Origin: SAR86 cluster bacterium
Lineage (GTDB): Bacteria > Pseudomonadota > Gammaproteobacteria > Magnimaribacterales > D2472
DNA length: 59,802 nt
Direction: 5' to 3'
Assembly: GCA_004212975.1 (NCBI GenBank)
Contig: SHBF01000003.1
Coordinates: forward strand, 1-59,802
The notes beneath the pieces are model-generated. The model did no database searches. It was not told where the DNA came from and saw nothing but the letters and a program-made list of their open reading frames with translations. This document shows, in pieces, positions 44,545-53,937 of the stretch. A program made the position numbers and the translations under genes. How positions within the stretch are numbered: the first letter of the stretch is position 1; each line of letters begins with the position of its first letter.

Positions 44545-45801
44545 ATGAGTAACGAAGCACAAACTGATAAATTGAATTGCTCTTTCTGTGGAAAGGTTCA
44601 AGATGAGGTAAAAAAATTAATTGCTGGACCTAGTGTTTATATTTGTAATGAATGTGTAGATCTTTGTAATGACATCATTGAAGAAGAGATTAAAAATGAT
44701 GAAGAGTCACCATATGATCAATCTTTATCACCTCTTGAAATATACAATCAACTTGATGAGTACGTTATTGGTCAAGAAAAAGCAAAAAAGGTTTTATCAG
44801 TAGCTGTTTATAATCATTATAAGAGGCTTAGAAAAGGAAAATCTAAAGACAATGTTGAGCTTCAAAAAAGTAATGTCCTACTTCTAGGGCCAACAGGAAG
44901 TGGAAAAACATTATTAGCTCAAACTTTAGCAAAAATACTTAATGTTCCGTTCACTATTGCAGATGCTACTACATTGACTGAAGCTGGTTATGTTGGCGAG
45001 GACGTTGAAAATATTATTCAAAAACTACTTCAAAAAGCTGACTACGATCCTGAAAAAGCTGAGTTAGGAATTGTTTACATAGATGAGATAGATAAAATTG
45101 CACGAAAATCCGATAATCCATCTATTACAAGAGATGTTTCAGGGGAAGGTGTTCAGCAAGCTCTTCTTAAGTTAATAGAAGGAACTGTGGCATCAATTCC
45201 TCCCCAAGGTGGAAGAAAACATCCACAGCAAGAGTTTATTCAAATCAACACATCTAATATTCTATTTATTTGTGGTGGAGCTTTTTCTGGACTAAACAAA
45301 GTTATAGAGCAAAGAACAAATAAAACAGGTATTGGTTTTAGTGCTGATGTAGACACTCAATCAAATGTAAGCAAGATAGGAAAAAACATTGATGATCTTG
45401 AGCCAGCGGATCTTGTTAAATATGGCCTAATTCCAGAATTTGTTGGAAGGTTGCCAGTAATATCTAATCTTCATGAACTTGATGAAGATGCTCTTGTAAG
45501 AATTCTTAAAGAGCCTAAAAATGCTTTGGTTAATCAGTATAGCCATTTATTTGAAATTGATGATGTTGAATTATCATTCCGAGATGAAGCACTTAAAGAA
45601 ATTGCAAAACAAGCTATTAAAAGAAAAACAGGTGCAAGAGGACTTCGGTCAATTATGGAAGATATATTAATGGATACTATGTTTGATCTTCCTAATGTTG
45701 ACTTGGAGAAAGTTATTATTGACGAAAAAGCAGTTATTAATAGATCTGAACCTATAAAATTATTAAAAACTAAATCAAAAAAAACCTCATCAGGTAATTG
45801 A
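44545..45801 (+). CDS. clpX: ATP-dependent Clp protease ATP-binding subunit ClpX
   Basis: A 418-residue AAA+ unfoldase. The zinc-binding N-domain has C12, C15, C34 and C37; Walker A GPTGSGKT is near 115-122, Walker [11 protein letters not shown] follows, and [12 protein letters not shown] lies near the end. The IGF-loop region (TGIGFSADV) needed to dock ClpP is present. It is 4 nt after clpP and 30 nt before lon. Confidence 0.98.
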   Translation: MSNEAQTDKLNCSFCGKVQDEVKKLIAGPSVYICNECVDLCNDIIEEEIKNDEESPYDQSLSPLEIYNQLDEYVIGQEKAKKVLSVAVYNHYKRLRKGKSKDNVELQKSNVLLLGPTGSGKTLLAQTLAKILNVPFTIADATTLTEAGYVGEDVENIIQKLLQKADYDPEKAELGIVYIDEIDKIARKSDNPSITRDVSGEGVQQALLKLIEGTVASIPPQGGRKHPQQEFIQINTSNILFICGGAFSGLNKVIEQRTNKTGIGFSADVDTQSNVSKIGKNIDDLEPADLVKYGLIPEFVGRLPVISNLHELDEDALVRILKEPKNALVNQYSHLFEIDDVELSFRDEALKEIAKQAIKRKTGARGLRSIMEDILMDTMFDLPNVDLEKVIIDEKAVINRSEPIKLLKTKSKKTSSGN

Positions 45802-45831
45802 TATTTACCTAATTATCCCTATATTTAATCT

Positions 45832-48228
45832 ATGAGTAAGATTAAATCCGATTTGCCTTTAATACCCCTTAGAGATGTTGTAGTTTTTCCTGGAATAGTG
45901 ACAACACTTTTTGTTGGAAGGGCAAAGTCTGTAGAAGCTTTAAATATTGCTATGAATTCCAACAAGAAATTGGTATTAGTAAGTCAAAAAGATGCAGGCA
46001 ATGAAGACCCTAAAGTTGAAGATATTTATCAGTATGCTTCCATAAGTAACTTATTACAGCTAATCAAACTACCTGATGGCACTATGAAAGTTTTAGTAGA
46101 AGGCTTTAAAAGGTGTTCTATTGATAAGATTATTGAAAAAGATTCATATACTATTGCAAGAGTTACTGAAGAGGATGATCTTCCTTTAAAAGAAAATGAT
46201 TCTAAGAATTTAGTTAGATTAATTAAAGCAAAATTCGAAGACTACATTAGTGTTACAAAAAGAATTCCTCCTGAAATAGTTTCAACAGTAGATTCATTAG
46301 ATGAGTTATCAAGATTAATGGATACAATTACTGGACACCTTCCAATTGAAACCTCAAAGAAACAAGAAATTCTAGAAACAGTTGATCTTAAAGAAAGAGC
46401 TGAAAAAGTTTTAACTTTTATAGAATCACAGCTAGATGTAGTAGATGTTGAAAAAAAGGTTCGAGATAGAGTCAAAAAGCAAATGGAAAAATCACAAAGA
46501 GAATACTATCTCAATGAGCAAATTAAAGCTGCACAAAAAGAGCTCGGTGAAATAGGTGAAGAGGGTGATGAACTAGAGAATCTTGAGAAAAAAATTTACG
46601 AAGTAGGTATGACAAAAGAAGCCTTAAAAAAAGCAAAGAGTGAACTCGCAAAATTTAAACATATGGCACCTTCTTCAGCTGAGGCTTCAGTTGTAAGAAC
46701 TTATCTCGATTGTCTTGTGGATGTACCATGGAAAAAGAAGTCTAAGGTTAAAACTGATATAAAAGCTTCGATGGAAATTCTTGAAGAAGACCACTATGGT
46801 CTTGAAGAGGTAAAAGAAAGGATCGTAGAGTATTTAGCTGTTCAAAAAAGAGTTAAGTCAATGAAAGCTCCTGTATTATGTCTTGTTGGCCCTCCAGGCG
46901 TAGGTAAAACATCTTTAGGTGAGTCTATTGCTAGGGCTACTAATAGAAAGTTTGTAAGAATGTCACTTGGTGGTGTAAGAGATGAGTCTGAGATTAGGGG
47001 GCATAGAAGAACTTATATAGGTTCAATGCCTGGAAAAATTATTCAAAAACTTTCAAAAATAGGTGTAAAAAATCCATTATTTCTTTTAGATGAAATTGAT
47101 AAAATTGGCATGGATCATAGAGGGGACCCTGCATCTGCATTGTTGGAAGTTCTTGATCCTGAACAAAATAATACTTTTAGTGATCACTATCTTGAGGTTG
47201 ACTATGACTTGTCAGAAGTTATGTTTGTTTGTACGGCCAATAGCTTGAACATTCCAACACCTCTTTTAGATAGAATGGAAATTATCAGAATTCCTGGTTA
47301 CATAGAAGATGAAAAAATCAATATTGCAGAAAAGTATTTATTGCCTAAGCAAATGAAACGAAACGGATTGAAAGATGAAGAAATTAAATTAAACAAAAAT
47401 GTGATTCTTTCATTGATTAGATACTATACTCGGGAGGCTGGTGTTAGAGGTCTTGAAAGACAAATAGCAAGAATTTTGAGAAAGATCGTTAAGGAAAGAT
47501 TGGTAGATAGTTCGACTAAACAAAAACCTACGTCTATTTCATCTAAAAATCTTGAAAAATACTCTGGGGTTAAGAAATTCAAATATGGAGTTGCAGAAAA
47601 AGATAATGCTGTGGGACAAGTAACTGGTCTAGCTTGGACTGAAGTAGGGGGCGAACTTTTAACGATTGAAGCCTCAAATATTGATGGTAAAGGAAGAGTT
47701 ATTAAAACTGGTTCTTTGGGTGATGTAATGCAGGAATCAATACAAGCAGCACTTACAGTAGTTCGTTCAAGAGCAGAATCTCTTGGAATTCAACCAAATT
47801 TTTATGAGAAATATGATGTGCACATTCATGTGCCGGAGGGAGCAACTCCAAAAGATGGTCCAAGTGCTGGTGGTGCAATGGCCATCTCTTTAATTTCAAT
47901 CTTTACAGGTATTCCGGTTAGAGCAGATACTGCAATGACAGGAGAAATAACATTAAGAGGCCAAATATTAAAAATTGGTGGATTAAAAGAAAAATTACTT
48001 GCTGCTAAAAGAGGTGGAATTAAAAATGTAATTATACCTAAGGAGAATGAACCTGATCTTCAAGAAATTCCTAAACAAATTACCAAATCACTTAACATCA
48101 TTCCAGTAGAATGGATTGATGAAGTTATTTCAGCAGCTTTAGTTGAGGAGCCAACTCCTAATAATAAAAAAATTAAGAGTCAAAAGTCTAAAACTTCTAG
48201 AAAATCTGAAAGTAAACAAGCTCACTAA
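45832..48228 (+). CDS. lon: Lon protease
   Basis: A 798-residue ATP-dependent protease. The N-terminal substrate domain starts with LPLIPLRDVVVFPG, Walker A is GPPGVGKT (about 353-360), and the Ser-Lys dyad is S678 (PSAGGAM) and about K721 in GGLKEKLLAAKR. The C-terminus has a short Lys/Ser tail. It degrades misfolded and short-lived regulators. An imperfect AGGTAA/TTACCT hairpin overlaps the clpX stop just upstream. Confidence 0.98.
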   Translation: MSKIKSDLPLIPLRDVVVFPGIVTTLFVGRAKSVEALNIAMNSNKKLVLVSQKDAGNEDPKVEDIYQYASISNLLQLIKLPDGTMKVLVEGFKRCSIDKIIEKDSYTIARVTEEDDLPLKENDSKNLVRLIKAKFEDYISVTKRIPPEIVSTVDSLDELSRLMDTITGHLPIETSKKQEILETVDLKERAEKVLTFIESQLDVVDVEKKVRDRVKKQMEKSQREYYLNEQIKAAQKELGEIGEEGDELENLEKKIYEVGMTKEALKKAKSELAKFKHMAPSSAEASVVRTYLDCLVDVPWKKKSKVKTDIKASMEILEEDHYGLEEVKERIVEYLAVQKRVKSMKAPVLCLVGPPGVGKTSLGESIARATNRKFVRMSLGGVRDESEIRGHRRTYIGSMPGKIIQKLSKIGVKNPLFLLDEIDKIGMDHRGDPASALLEVLDPEQNNTFSDHYLEVDYDLSEVMFVCTANSLNIPTPLLDRMEIIRIPGYIEDEKINIAEKYLLPKQMKRNGLKDEEIKLNKNVILSLIRYYTREAGVRGLERQIARILRKIVKERLVDSSTKQKPTSISSKNLEKYSGVKKFKYGVAEKDNAVGQVTGLAWTEVGGELLTIEASNIDGKGRVIKTGSLGDVMQESIQAALTVVRSRAESLGIQPNFYEKYDVHIHVPEGATPKDGPSAGGAMAISLISIFTGIPVRADTAMTGEITLRGQILKIGGLKEKLLAAKRGGIKNVIIPKENEPDLQEIPKQITKSLNIIPVEWIDEVISAALVEEPTPNNKKIKSQKSKTSRKSESKQAH

Positions 48229-48316
48229 AACCCTTTATTTACTTGACTTTTAGCTGTAAAAAGCTTTTCATAGAGATGTATTTATTAAATAAATTTACAC
48301 AGAGGAGTACATAAAT

Positions 48317-48595
48317 ATGAATAAATCAGATTTAGTTGATGCAGTTGCAGGAAGTGCAGATATGTCAAAAGCTGAAGCAGGTCGAGCTGTTGATGCTGTT
48401 TTAGATGGAATATCAGGTGCTTTAGGCAAAGGGGATTCAGTGGCGCTTGTAGGTTTTGGAACATTTTCGGTAAGACATAGAGCTGCTAGAGAAGGAAGAA
48501 ATCCACAAACTGGTGCTGCAATGCACATTCCAGCATCTAAAGTCCCAGGCTTTAAAGCAGGTAAAGGTTTAAAAGATATGGTAAAAAATAGTTAA
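48317..48595 (+). CDS. hupB: DNA-binding protein HU
   Basis: A 92-residue nucleoid protein. It begins [12 protein letters not shown], and its DNA-binding arm region is [22 protein letters not shown], with a [14 protein letters not shown]-terminus. It bends DNA as a dimer. Its place between lon and ppiD is the usual position for hupB. A GAGGAG ribosome site lies about 9 nt upstream and an intrinsic terminator follows. Confidence 0.98.
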   Translation: MNKSDLVDAVAGSADMSKAEAGRAVDAVLDGISGALGKGDSVALVGFGTFSVRHRAAREGRNPQTGAAMHIPASKVPGFKAGKGLKDMVKNS

Positions 48596-48610
48596 AAAAT
48601 TTTTTACTTT

Positions 48611-48638
48611 AAAAAGGGTGCTTATGCACCCTTTTTTT
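48611..48638 (+). terminator. intrinsic terminator after hupB
   Basis: An 11-bp stem, AAAAAGGGTGC and GCACCCTTTTT, has a TTAT loop and continues into seven T residues. Its core resembles the 22097-22115 hairpin. A TATAAT at 48643-48648 follows and could begin ppiD transcription only about 10 nt before its ATG. Confidence 0.9.
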
Positions 48639-48657
48639 ATTCTATAATATCGGCACT

Positions 48658-50532
48658 ATGATGGACTCACTAAGAAATTTTTTATCAGGACCAGGAGGCA
48701 TAGTTGTAATACTGTTACTTGGTCTTCCCTTTGTTTTTTTAGGAACAGGTTCCCTTGGATCAGGATTTTCAGGATCTTTTGGAAGTATTAATGGCGAAGA
48801 TGTTACTGAAACAGACGTTGCTTTGGCCTCTAGTTCCGCAGTTCAAAGGTTTCAAAGCATTTATGGTGAAGATTTTGACTTTAATATGTTGGATGAGGAT
48901 TTTAAAAATCAAAGTATTAAACAAGAACTAATACTACAAAAAGTTTTATTAGCAGAAGCGAGATCATTAGGATTTATTAATGATTCAACAAGAAACGAAA
49001 CTAAAAAGGCGATTATTCAAAGTCCCATTTTTCAAATCGATGGAATTTTTGACGAAGGGGTATATGAAGCTCAAGTTAACTCTAATGGCTTTACAAAAGA
49101 AGGTTATATAGATGTAATGACAGATTTTACTGCATCAGATCTATATAGAGGCTCTCTTAATACTGTGAGCTTCATAACACAAAAAGAGTTGCAAGATTTA
49201 GCAGAATTATTTGAAAAATCGTCTGATTTAAATTTTATAAAAATTGATTTCGCTGGTCTTGAAGACAAAATCACTAATACTTCATCAGAACTATTAGATT
49301 ATTATAATGAGAACGAAATACTTTTTTATTCTGATGAACAAAGAAGTTTTGAATATATTACATTATTACAATCTGATTATGCAGACTCAGTTCAAGTTCC
49401 CAATGATTACCTCACTAATTCATATAATCAATATTTAATAAATTTTGAAAATAGCGCACAAATTAGAATATCTCATATCATGATTGAAAAGGTTAATTAT
49501 GACTCAAGAGATGACGCTTTGGCTTCAATTGAAAATGTGCAAAATCTCTTAAATGAGGGCAATGAGTTTTCTAGCGTTGCTAAAAATTACAGTGAGGATA
49601 TTGTTACCAAAGATGTTGGTGGCGATTTGGAGTATTTTGAAAAAGATATTTTTCCACCTCAATTTGATGAAGCATTATCAAATCTGGAGTTAAATGAAAT
49701 TAGTGGCATAGTAGAACTCGATGAAACTTTTCATATCTTAAAAGTTACTGAAAAAACATTTCAAGAGCCAATGACAGAAGATGAGCTTAAAGAAAACCTC
49801 ATAAATGAACTAATTGAAACTGAATCTTTTGCATTAATGCAAGACGATTTAGATGAAACTGAAAATTTAATTATAGAAAACAGTTCGCTTAAAGATATTT
49901 CTGAAGTTCTTAATAAAAAAATTAATCGTACAAATCTTTATTCAACTCTTACTTATGAGTTTGATTTAACAGATCCTGAAATTAAAGATTATCTATTTTC
50001 TTCAGAAGCTAATATTGATAAACCTTATGCAATTGAGTTATCTGATAGAGTAATAATTATGTCAGTAAATATGATTAAAGAGCCTGAACTTCAGAATTAT
50101 GATTCTGTGGAAGTTGAAGTGAACAAAAAGCTCTCTAATCTCAAAGCAATAGAAAAAATTAGTCTATTAAGTGATGAATTAAATTTAATTGAAAATTTAG
50201 ACGATAAACAAAAATTTATTGACACATACACTTATGTTACGGAGGAATCTTTCGTAGGTGTTAAAAGAAATTCTTCACTAATGCCAAGAGAAGTTTTAAC
50301 AGAAGTATTTAATAATAAAAGTGGTTCTGAGATTACAGTCACTGCAAGCAACGGAGATAAATATATAATTGATATTAATAAATTTAATCTTCCAGATGAT
50401 TCAGAAATCGATGATATATTAAATGAATATACTTCCTTTAGTGAGAATGTATTAATTACAAAAATGTCTCAAATAATTAATGAAGATGTTTTTGATAAAG
50501 CAAGAGTAAATTTGAGCAATTTAGCTTTGTAA
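48658..50532 (+). CDS. ppiD: peptidyl-prolyl isomerase PpiD (SurA-like periplasmic chaperone)
   Basis: A 624-residue protein with a single N-terminal membrane anchor (about 13-33) and a large periplasmic chaperone region. A SurA-N-like segment is followed by a parvulin PPIase domain in about residues 270-370 (IRISHIMIEKVN and DVGGDLEYFEK), then a C-terminal helical part. It is bound to the Sec translocon in E. coli. Position after hupB is the conserved gammaproteobacterial order. It may also lie upstream of the oppA operon at 10 nt. Confidence 0.94.
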   Translation: MMDSLRNFLSGPGGIVVILLLGLPFVFLGTGSLGSGFSGSFGSINGEDVTETDVALASSSAVQRFQSIYGEDFDFNMLDEDFKNQSIKQELILQKVLLAEARSLGFINDSTRNETKKAIIQSPIFQIDGIFDEGVYEAQVNSNGFTKEGYIDVMTDFTASDLYRGSLNTVSFITQKELQDLAELFEKSSDLNFIKIDFAGLEDKITNTSSELLDYYNENEILFYSDEQRSFEYITLLQSDYADSVQVPNDYLTNSYNQYLINFENSAQIRISHIMIEKVNYDSRDDALASIENVQNLLNEGNEFSSVAKNYSEDIVTKDVGGDLEYFEKDIFPPQFDEALSNLELNEISGIVELDETFHILKVTEKTFQEPMTEDELKENLINELIETESFALMQDDLDETENLIIENSSLKDISEVLNKKINRTNLYSTLTYEFDLTDPEIKDYLFSSEANIDKPYAIELSDRVIIMSVNMIKEPELQNYDSVEVEVNKKLSNLKAIEKISLLSDELNLIENLDDKQKFIDTYTYVTEESFVGVKRNSSLMPREVLTEVFNNKSGSEITVTASNGDKYIIDINKFNLPDDSEIDDILNEYTSFSENVLITKMSQIINEDVFDKARVNLSNLAL

Positions 50533-50542
50533 GGATTTTATT

Positions 50543-52162
50543 ATGACTAAAAAAATAAACATACTGTCAATAACCTTAATATTTTTAATTGGGTGTTCAG
50601 AAAATATCTCACCAGTTGATTCAGGTCTAGAACAACAAATATATCATCATGGAAATGGTTCTGAGCCTCAAGGAATAGATCCGCACATTGTCACTGGTGT
50701 TCCTGAACATCATATCCTTATAAGCTTGTGCGAAGGCCTAACTATTCCAAATCCTAATCCTACAGGTTCTGACGGATATATTCCTGGAACTGCAGAATCA
50801 TGGACTGTCAGTGATGATGGAAAGGAATATATTTTTAAATTAAACAAAAATGCAAAATGGTCAAACGGTGATCCTGTTACCGCTGATGATTTTGTTTGGT
50901 CATGGAAAAGAATTCTAACTGCTAGTCTTGGCTCGCAATATCCTGACATGCTTTATTATTTAGTAGGTGCCTATGAGTATCATAATGGAGAAATAGATAA
51001 TTTTGACGAAGTAGGCGTAAAGGCGCTTGACTCACAAACACTAAAGGTTAATTTAAAAAATCCAACACCTTTCTTCATTGGTCTTTTAAGTCATTACAGT
51101 ACCTGGCCTGTTCACAAAGAAACTGTTTTAAAGCATGGCGATATTGATGATAGGAACGGAGAATGGACAAGACCAGGCAACTTTGTATGCAACGGCCCTT
51201 TTCAACTTAAAACATGGGAGCTTAATAATAGGATTGTTGTTGAAAAGAATCCTCATTACTATGACGCATCTATGGTACGTCTTAATGAAATTCACTATTA
51301 TCCGGTTTCAAATGTAATGACAGAAGACAGAATGTTTAGGGCTGGACAATTACATTTGACTTCAAGTATGCCAACTCAAAAATGCCCAATTTATATAGAA
51401 GAAAAAAATCCAAATTTAAAGATTGATCCATACATGGGAACATATTTTTATAGGATTAATACTGAAAATGAGACACTAAGTGATGTAAGAGTAAGAAAAG
51501 CATTAGCATATTCAATTGATAGACAACTTTTAGTTGATAAGGTAACACAGTGCGGTCAAATTCCTGCATATTCTTTTACGCCTCCAGGTTCAAATGGTTA
51601 TCAACCATCAACTGAAATACCATATGATCCTGTTCTAGCAAAACAATTATTAGCTGAGGCTGGATACTCTTCAGATAAGCCATTTCCTAAATTAGAAATT
51701 CTTTTTAACACTAATGAGGGTCACCGAAAGGTTGCCTTAGCAATTCAGCAAATGTGGCAAAATGAACTCGGTATTGAAGTGGAACTTGTTAATCAAGATT
51801 GGAAAGTCTATTTAAGTAGGGAAATGGTAGGAGATTTCCAAATATCAAGAGCTGGCTGGATAGGAGATTATGAAGATCCAAATACTTTCCTAGATTTAAT
51901 GAGGCCAAACAGGGGAAATAATAAAACTGGTTGGGAGAATATGGATTTTGATGCATTGGTTGAAGAGGCAAATACAATTAATAATCAAGACAAAAGATAT
52001 GAGTTGCTTAATGAAGCAGAGAAAATATTAATTGATAATATGCCAATAATTCCTCTCTATACGTATGTAAGGGTTTATCAATTATCTCCAGACGTTAAGG
52101 GATTTAATCCACATATTCTTGATCACCATCATCCTAAATTTATTTATTTAGAAAGAGATTAA
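50543..52162 (+). CDS. peptide ABC transporter substrate-binding lipoprotein (OppA-like)
   Basis: A 539-residue lipoprotein with lipobox LIGC (C18) and the SBP_bac_5 fold: GTAESWTVSDDGKEYIFKL near the N-terminus and the WSNGDPVTADDFVWSWKR motif, which marks oligopeptide-binding proteins. It delivers peptides to the permeases encoded next, OppB and OppC, at 6 nt spacing. A ribosome site AAGGA lies 8 nt upstream. Confidence 0.94.
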   Translation: MTKKINILSITLIFLIGCSENISPVDSGLEQQIYHHGNGSEPQGIDPHIVTGVPEHHILISLCEGLTIPNPNPTGSDGYIPGTAESWTVSDDGKEYIFKLNKNAKWSNGDPVTADDFVWSWKRILTASLGSQYPDMLYYLVGAYEYHNGEIDNFDEVGVKALDSQTLKVNLKNPTPFFIGLLSHYSTWPVHKETVLKHGDIDDRNGEWTRPGNFVCNGPFQLKTWELNNRIVVEKNPHYYDASMVRLNEIHYYPVSNVMTEDRMFRAGQLHLTSSMPTQKCPIYIEEKNPNLKIDPYMGTYFYRINTENETLSDVRVRKALAYSIDRQLLVDKVTQCGQIPAYSFTPPGSNGYQPSTEIPYDPVLAKQLLAEAGYSSDKPFPKLEILFNTNEGHRKVALAIQQMWQNELGIEVELVNQDWKVYLSREMVGDFQISRAGWIGDYEDPNTFLDLMRPNRGNNKTGWENMDFDALVEEANTINNQDKRYELLNEAEKILIDNMPIIPLYTYVRVYQLSPDVKGFNPHILDHHHPKFIYLERD

Positions 52163-52168
52163 TTTCGC

Positions 52169-53092
52169 ATGATAGCGATTTTCTTTAGAAGAATTTTAGT
52201 TGCAATTCCTGTTTTGTTAGCAGTCGCTAGCATAACTTTTTTCTTAATAAAGATTGCCCCTGGTGGTCCATTTGATGCAGATAAGGCTGTCTCGCCTCAA
52301 GTACTTAAAAATTTAAATGAGGCATATAATTTAGATGCATCTAATTGGGAGCAGTATGTTGATTATATGTCTGGTTTACTGAGAGGCGATTTAGGACCAT
52401 CTTTTAGGTTTCCAGGACGTTCTGTATCTGAGATGATTGCAACTGGATTGCCGGTAACATTTGAGTTAGCTTTTTATGCAATTTTAATTGCTCTTGTTAT
52501 GGGTATATTTTCTGGAGTTTTAGCTGCCTTAAAAAGAAATACTTTTCTTGATTTTATTCCAATGGCAGTAGCAATGATTGGAATATGTGTCCCAACTTTT
52601 CTTATGGGGCCTTTATTAGTTCTTATATTTGGAATAAATCTTGAGATACTTCCAGTTTCAGGTTGGGGGCAATTACCTGGCGATAAAATTTTGCCATCGT
52701 TAACCTTGGGATTTGCCTATGCTGCATATATTGCCCGATTAAGCAGAGGCGGCATGCTAGAAGTTCTTAACCAAGATTTCATAAGAACTGCTAGAGCAAA
52801 AGGGCTAACTGAAAGAATGGTTGTTATTAAGCATGCAATGCAAGGTGGATTAATTCCTGTTGTTTCTTTTCTTGGACCAGCAATTGCAGGGCTACTTGCA
52901 GGATCATTTGTAGTTGAAACCATTTTTCAAATACCAGGACTTGGAAGATTTTATGTTGAAGCTGCTTTCAATAGAGATTACACAATGATTTTGGGGACAA
53001 CAATATTTTTCTCTGCAATGATTGTATTTTTTAACTTGATGTCTGACTTAGCGGCACTTTGGTTAAATCCTAGATCTAGAGATGTATCATGA
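52169..53092 (+). CDS. peptide ABC transporter permease (OppB-like)
   Basis: A 307-residue membrane protein with six helices. The EAA loop region IARLSRGGMLEVLNQDFIRTARAKGL in about residues 188-213 contacts the ATPase, and the N-terminal domain has RILVAIPVLLAVASITFFLIKIAPGG. It pairs with the OppC-like permease whose start overlaps its end by 4 nt. The matching ATPase genes are not found next to it. Confidence 0.95.
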   Translation: MIAIFFRRILVAIPVLLAVASITFFLIKIAPGGPFDADKAVSPQVLKNLNEAYNLDASNWEQYVDYMSGLLRGDLGPSFRFPGRSVSEMIATGLPVTFELAFYAILIALVMGIFSGVLAALKRNTFLDFIPMAVAMIGICVPTFLMGPLLVLIFGINLEILPVSGWGQLPGDKILPSLTLGFAYAAYIARLSRGGMLEVLNQDFIRTARAKGLTERMVVIKHAMQGGLIPVVSFLGPAIAGLLAGSFVVETIFQIPGLGRFYVEAAFNRDYTMILGTTIFFSAMIVFFNLMSDLAALWLNPRSRDVS

Positions 53093-53937
53093 ATAATTCT
53101 TTATGGTCTGACGCTTTATATAGACTCTCTAGAAATAGAGCAGCAATGTTTGGTGGATTTATTTTAATTTTACTAATAATTTGTGCTGTTCTTGCACCAT
53201 GGATTGCTCCTTATTCTTATTCATATCAAAATCTAAGTTTGGGTGCTAGTCCGCCTTCAGCAGACCATTTACTAGGAACTGATGTTTTAGGTAGAGATCT
53301 GTTGAGTAGGATACTTTATGGAGCAAGAATTTCATTGTTGGTTGGTTTTGTTGCTACAGGAGTAGCTTTAATTATAGGAGTTTCATGGGGAATTATTGCA
53401 GGATATATTGGCGGAAGAGTTGATTCAATTATGATGAGGATCGTGGATATCTTATACGGACTCCCATTCATAATTTTTATAATTTTGTTAATGGTAATTT
53501 TTGGTAGAAATTTATGGTTGTTATTTGGTGCAATTGGAGCCGTAGAGTGGCTTACAATGGCAAGGATTGTTAGAGGACAAGTTATAGGATTAAAAAATCA
53601 AGAATTTGTAATGGCAGCAAAAGGTATGGGCGTGTCTAATATATCAATGTTTAGAAGACATTTACTTCCAAATATACTCGGACCAATAGCGGTTTATGCA
53701 ACATTAACAATCCCACAAGTAATGCTCTTGGAAGGTTTTTTGAGTTTTCTTGGATTAGGTATACAACCACCTATGAGTAGTTGGGGAACCTTAATCAAAG
53801 ATGGAGTTGAATCTATGGAAGAATTTAGTTGGCTGCTTATTTATCCAGGGATAACATTTACCATTACTTTATTTGCTTTAAATTTCTTTGGCGATGGCCT
53901 TAGAGACGCTCTCGATCCAAAAACATCTGATAACTAA
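53089..53937 (+). CDS. peptide ABC transporter permease (OppC-like)
   Basis: A 282-residue membrane protein with six helices. The N-terminus and the loop with the GTDVLGRDLLSRILYGARISL stretch, plus the EAA loop around LKNQEFVMAAKGMGVSN, place it with OppC. It overlaps OppB by 4 nt. Downstream there is no OppD or OppF; the gene ends in the convergent mltD gene (4-nt overlap). Confidence 0.95.
   Translation: MNNSLWSDALYRLSRNRAAMFGGFILILLIICAVLAPWIAPYSYSYQNLSLGASPPSADHLLGTDVLGRDLLSRILYGARISLLVGFVATGVALIIGVSWGIIAGYIGGRVDSIMMRIVDILYGLPFIIFIILLMVIFGRNLWLLFGAIGAVEWLTMARIVRGQVIGLKNQEFVMAAKGMGVSNISMFRRHLLPNILGPIAVYATLTIPQVMLLEGFLSFLGLGIQPPMSSWGTLIKDGVESMEEFSWLLIYPGITFTITLFALNFFGDGLRDALDPKTSDN

Noticed and set aside
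45792-45810. AGGTAA/TTACCT hairpin at the clpX stop as terminator
   Set aside because: The stem has only 6 bp, a 7-nt loop, and no T-run follows; lon probably continues in the same transcript.
48295-48528. Minus-strand open frame opposite hupB
   Set aside because: HU is certain here by motif; the antisense frame is a byproduct of its alanine-rich codons.
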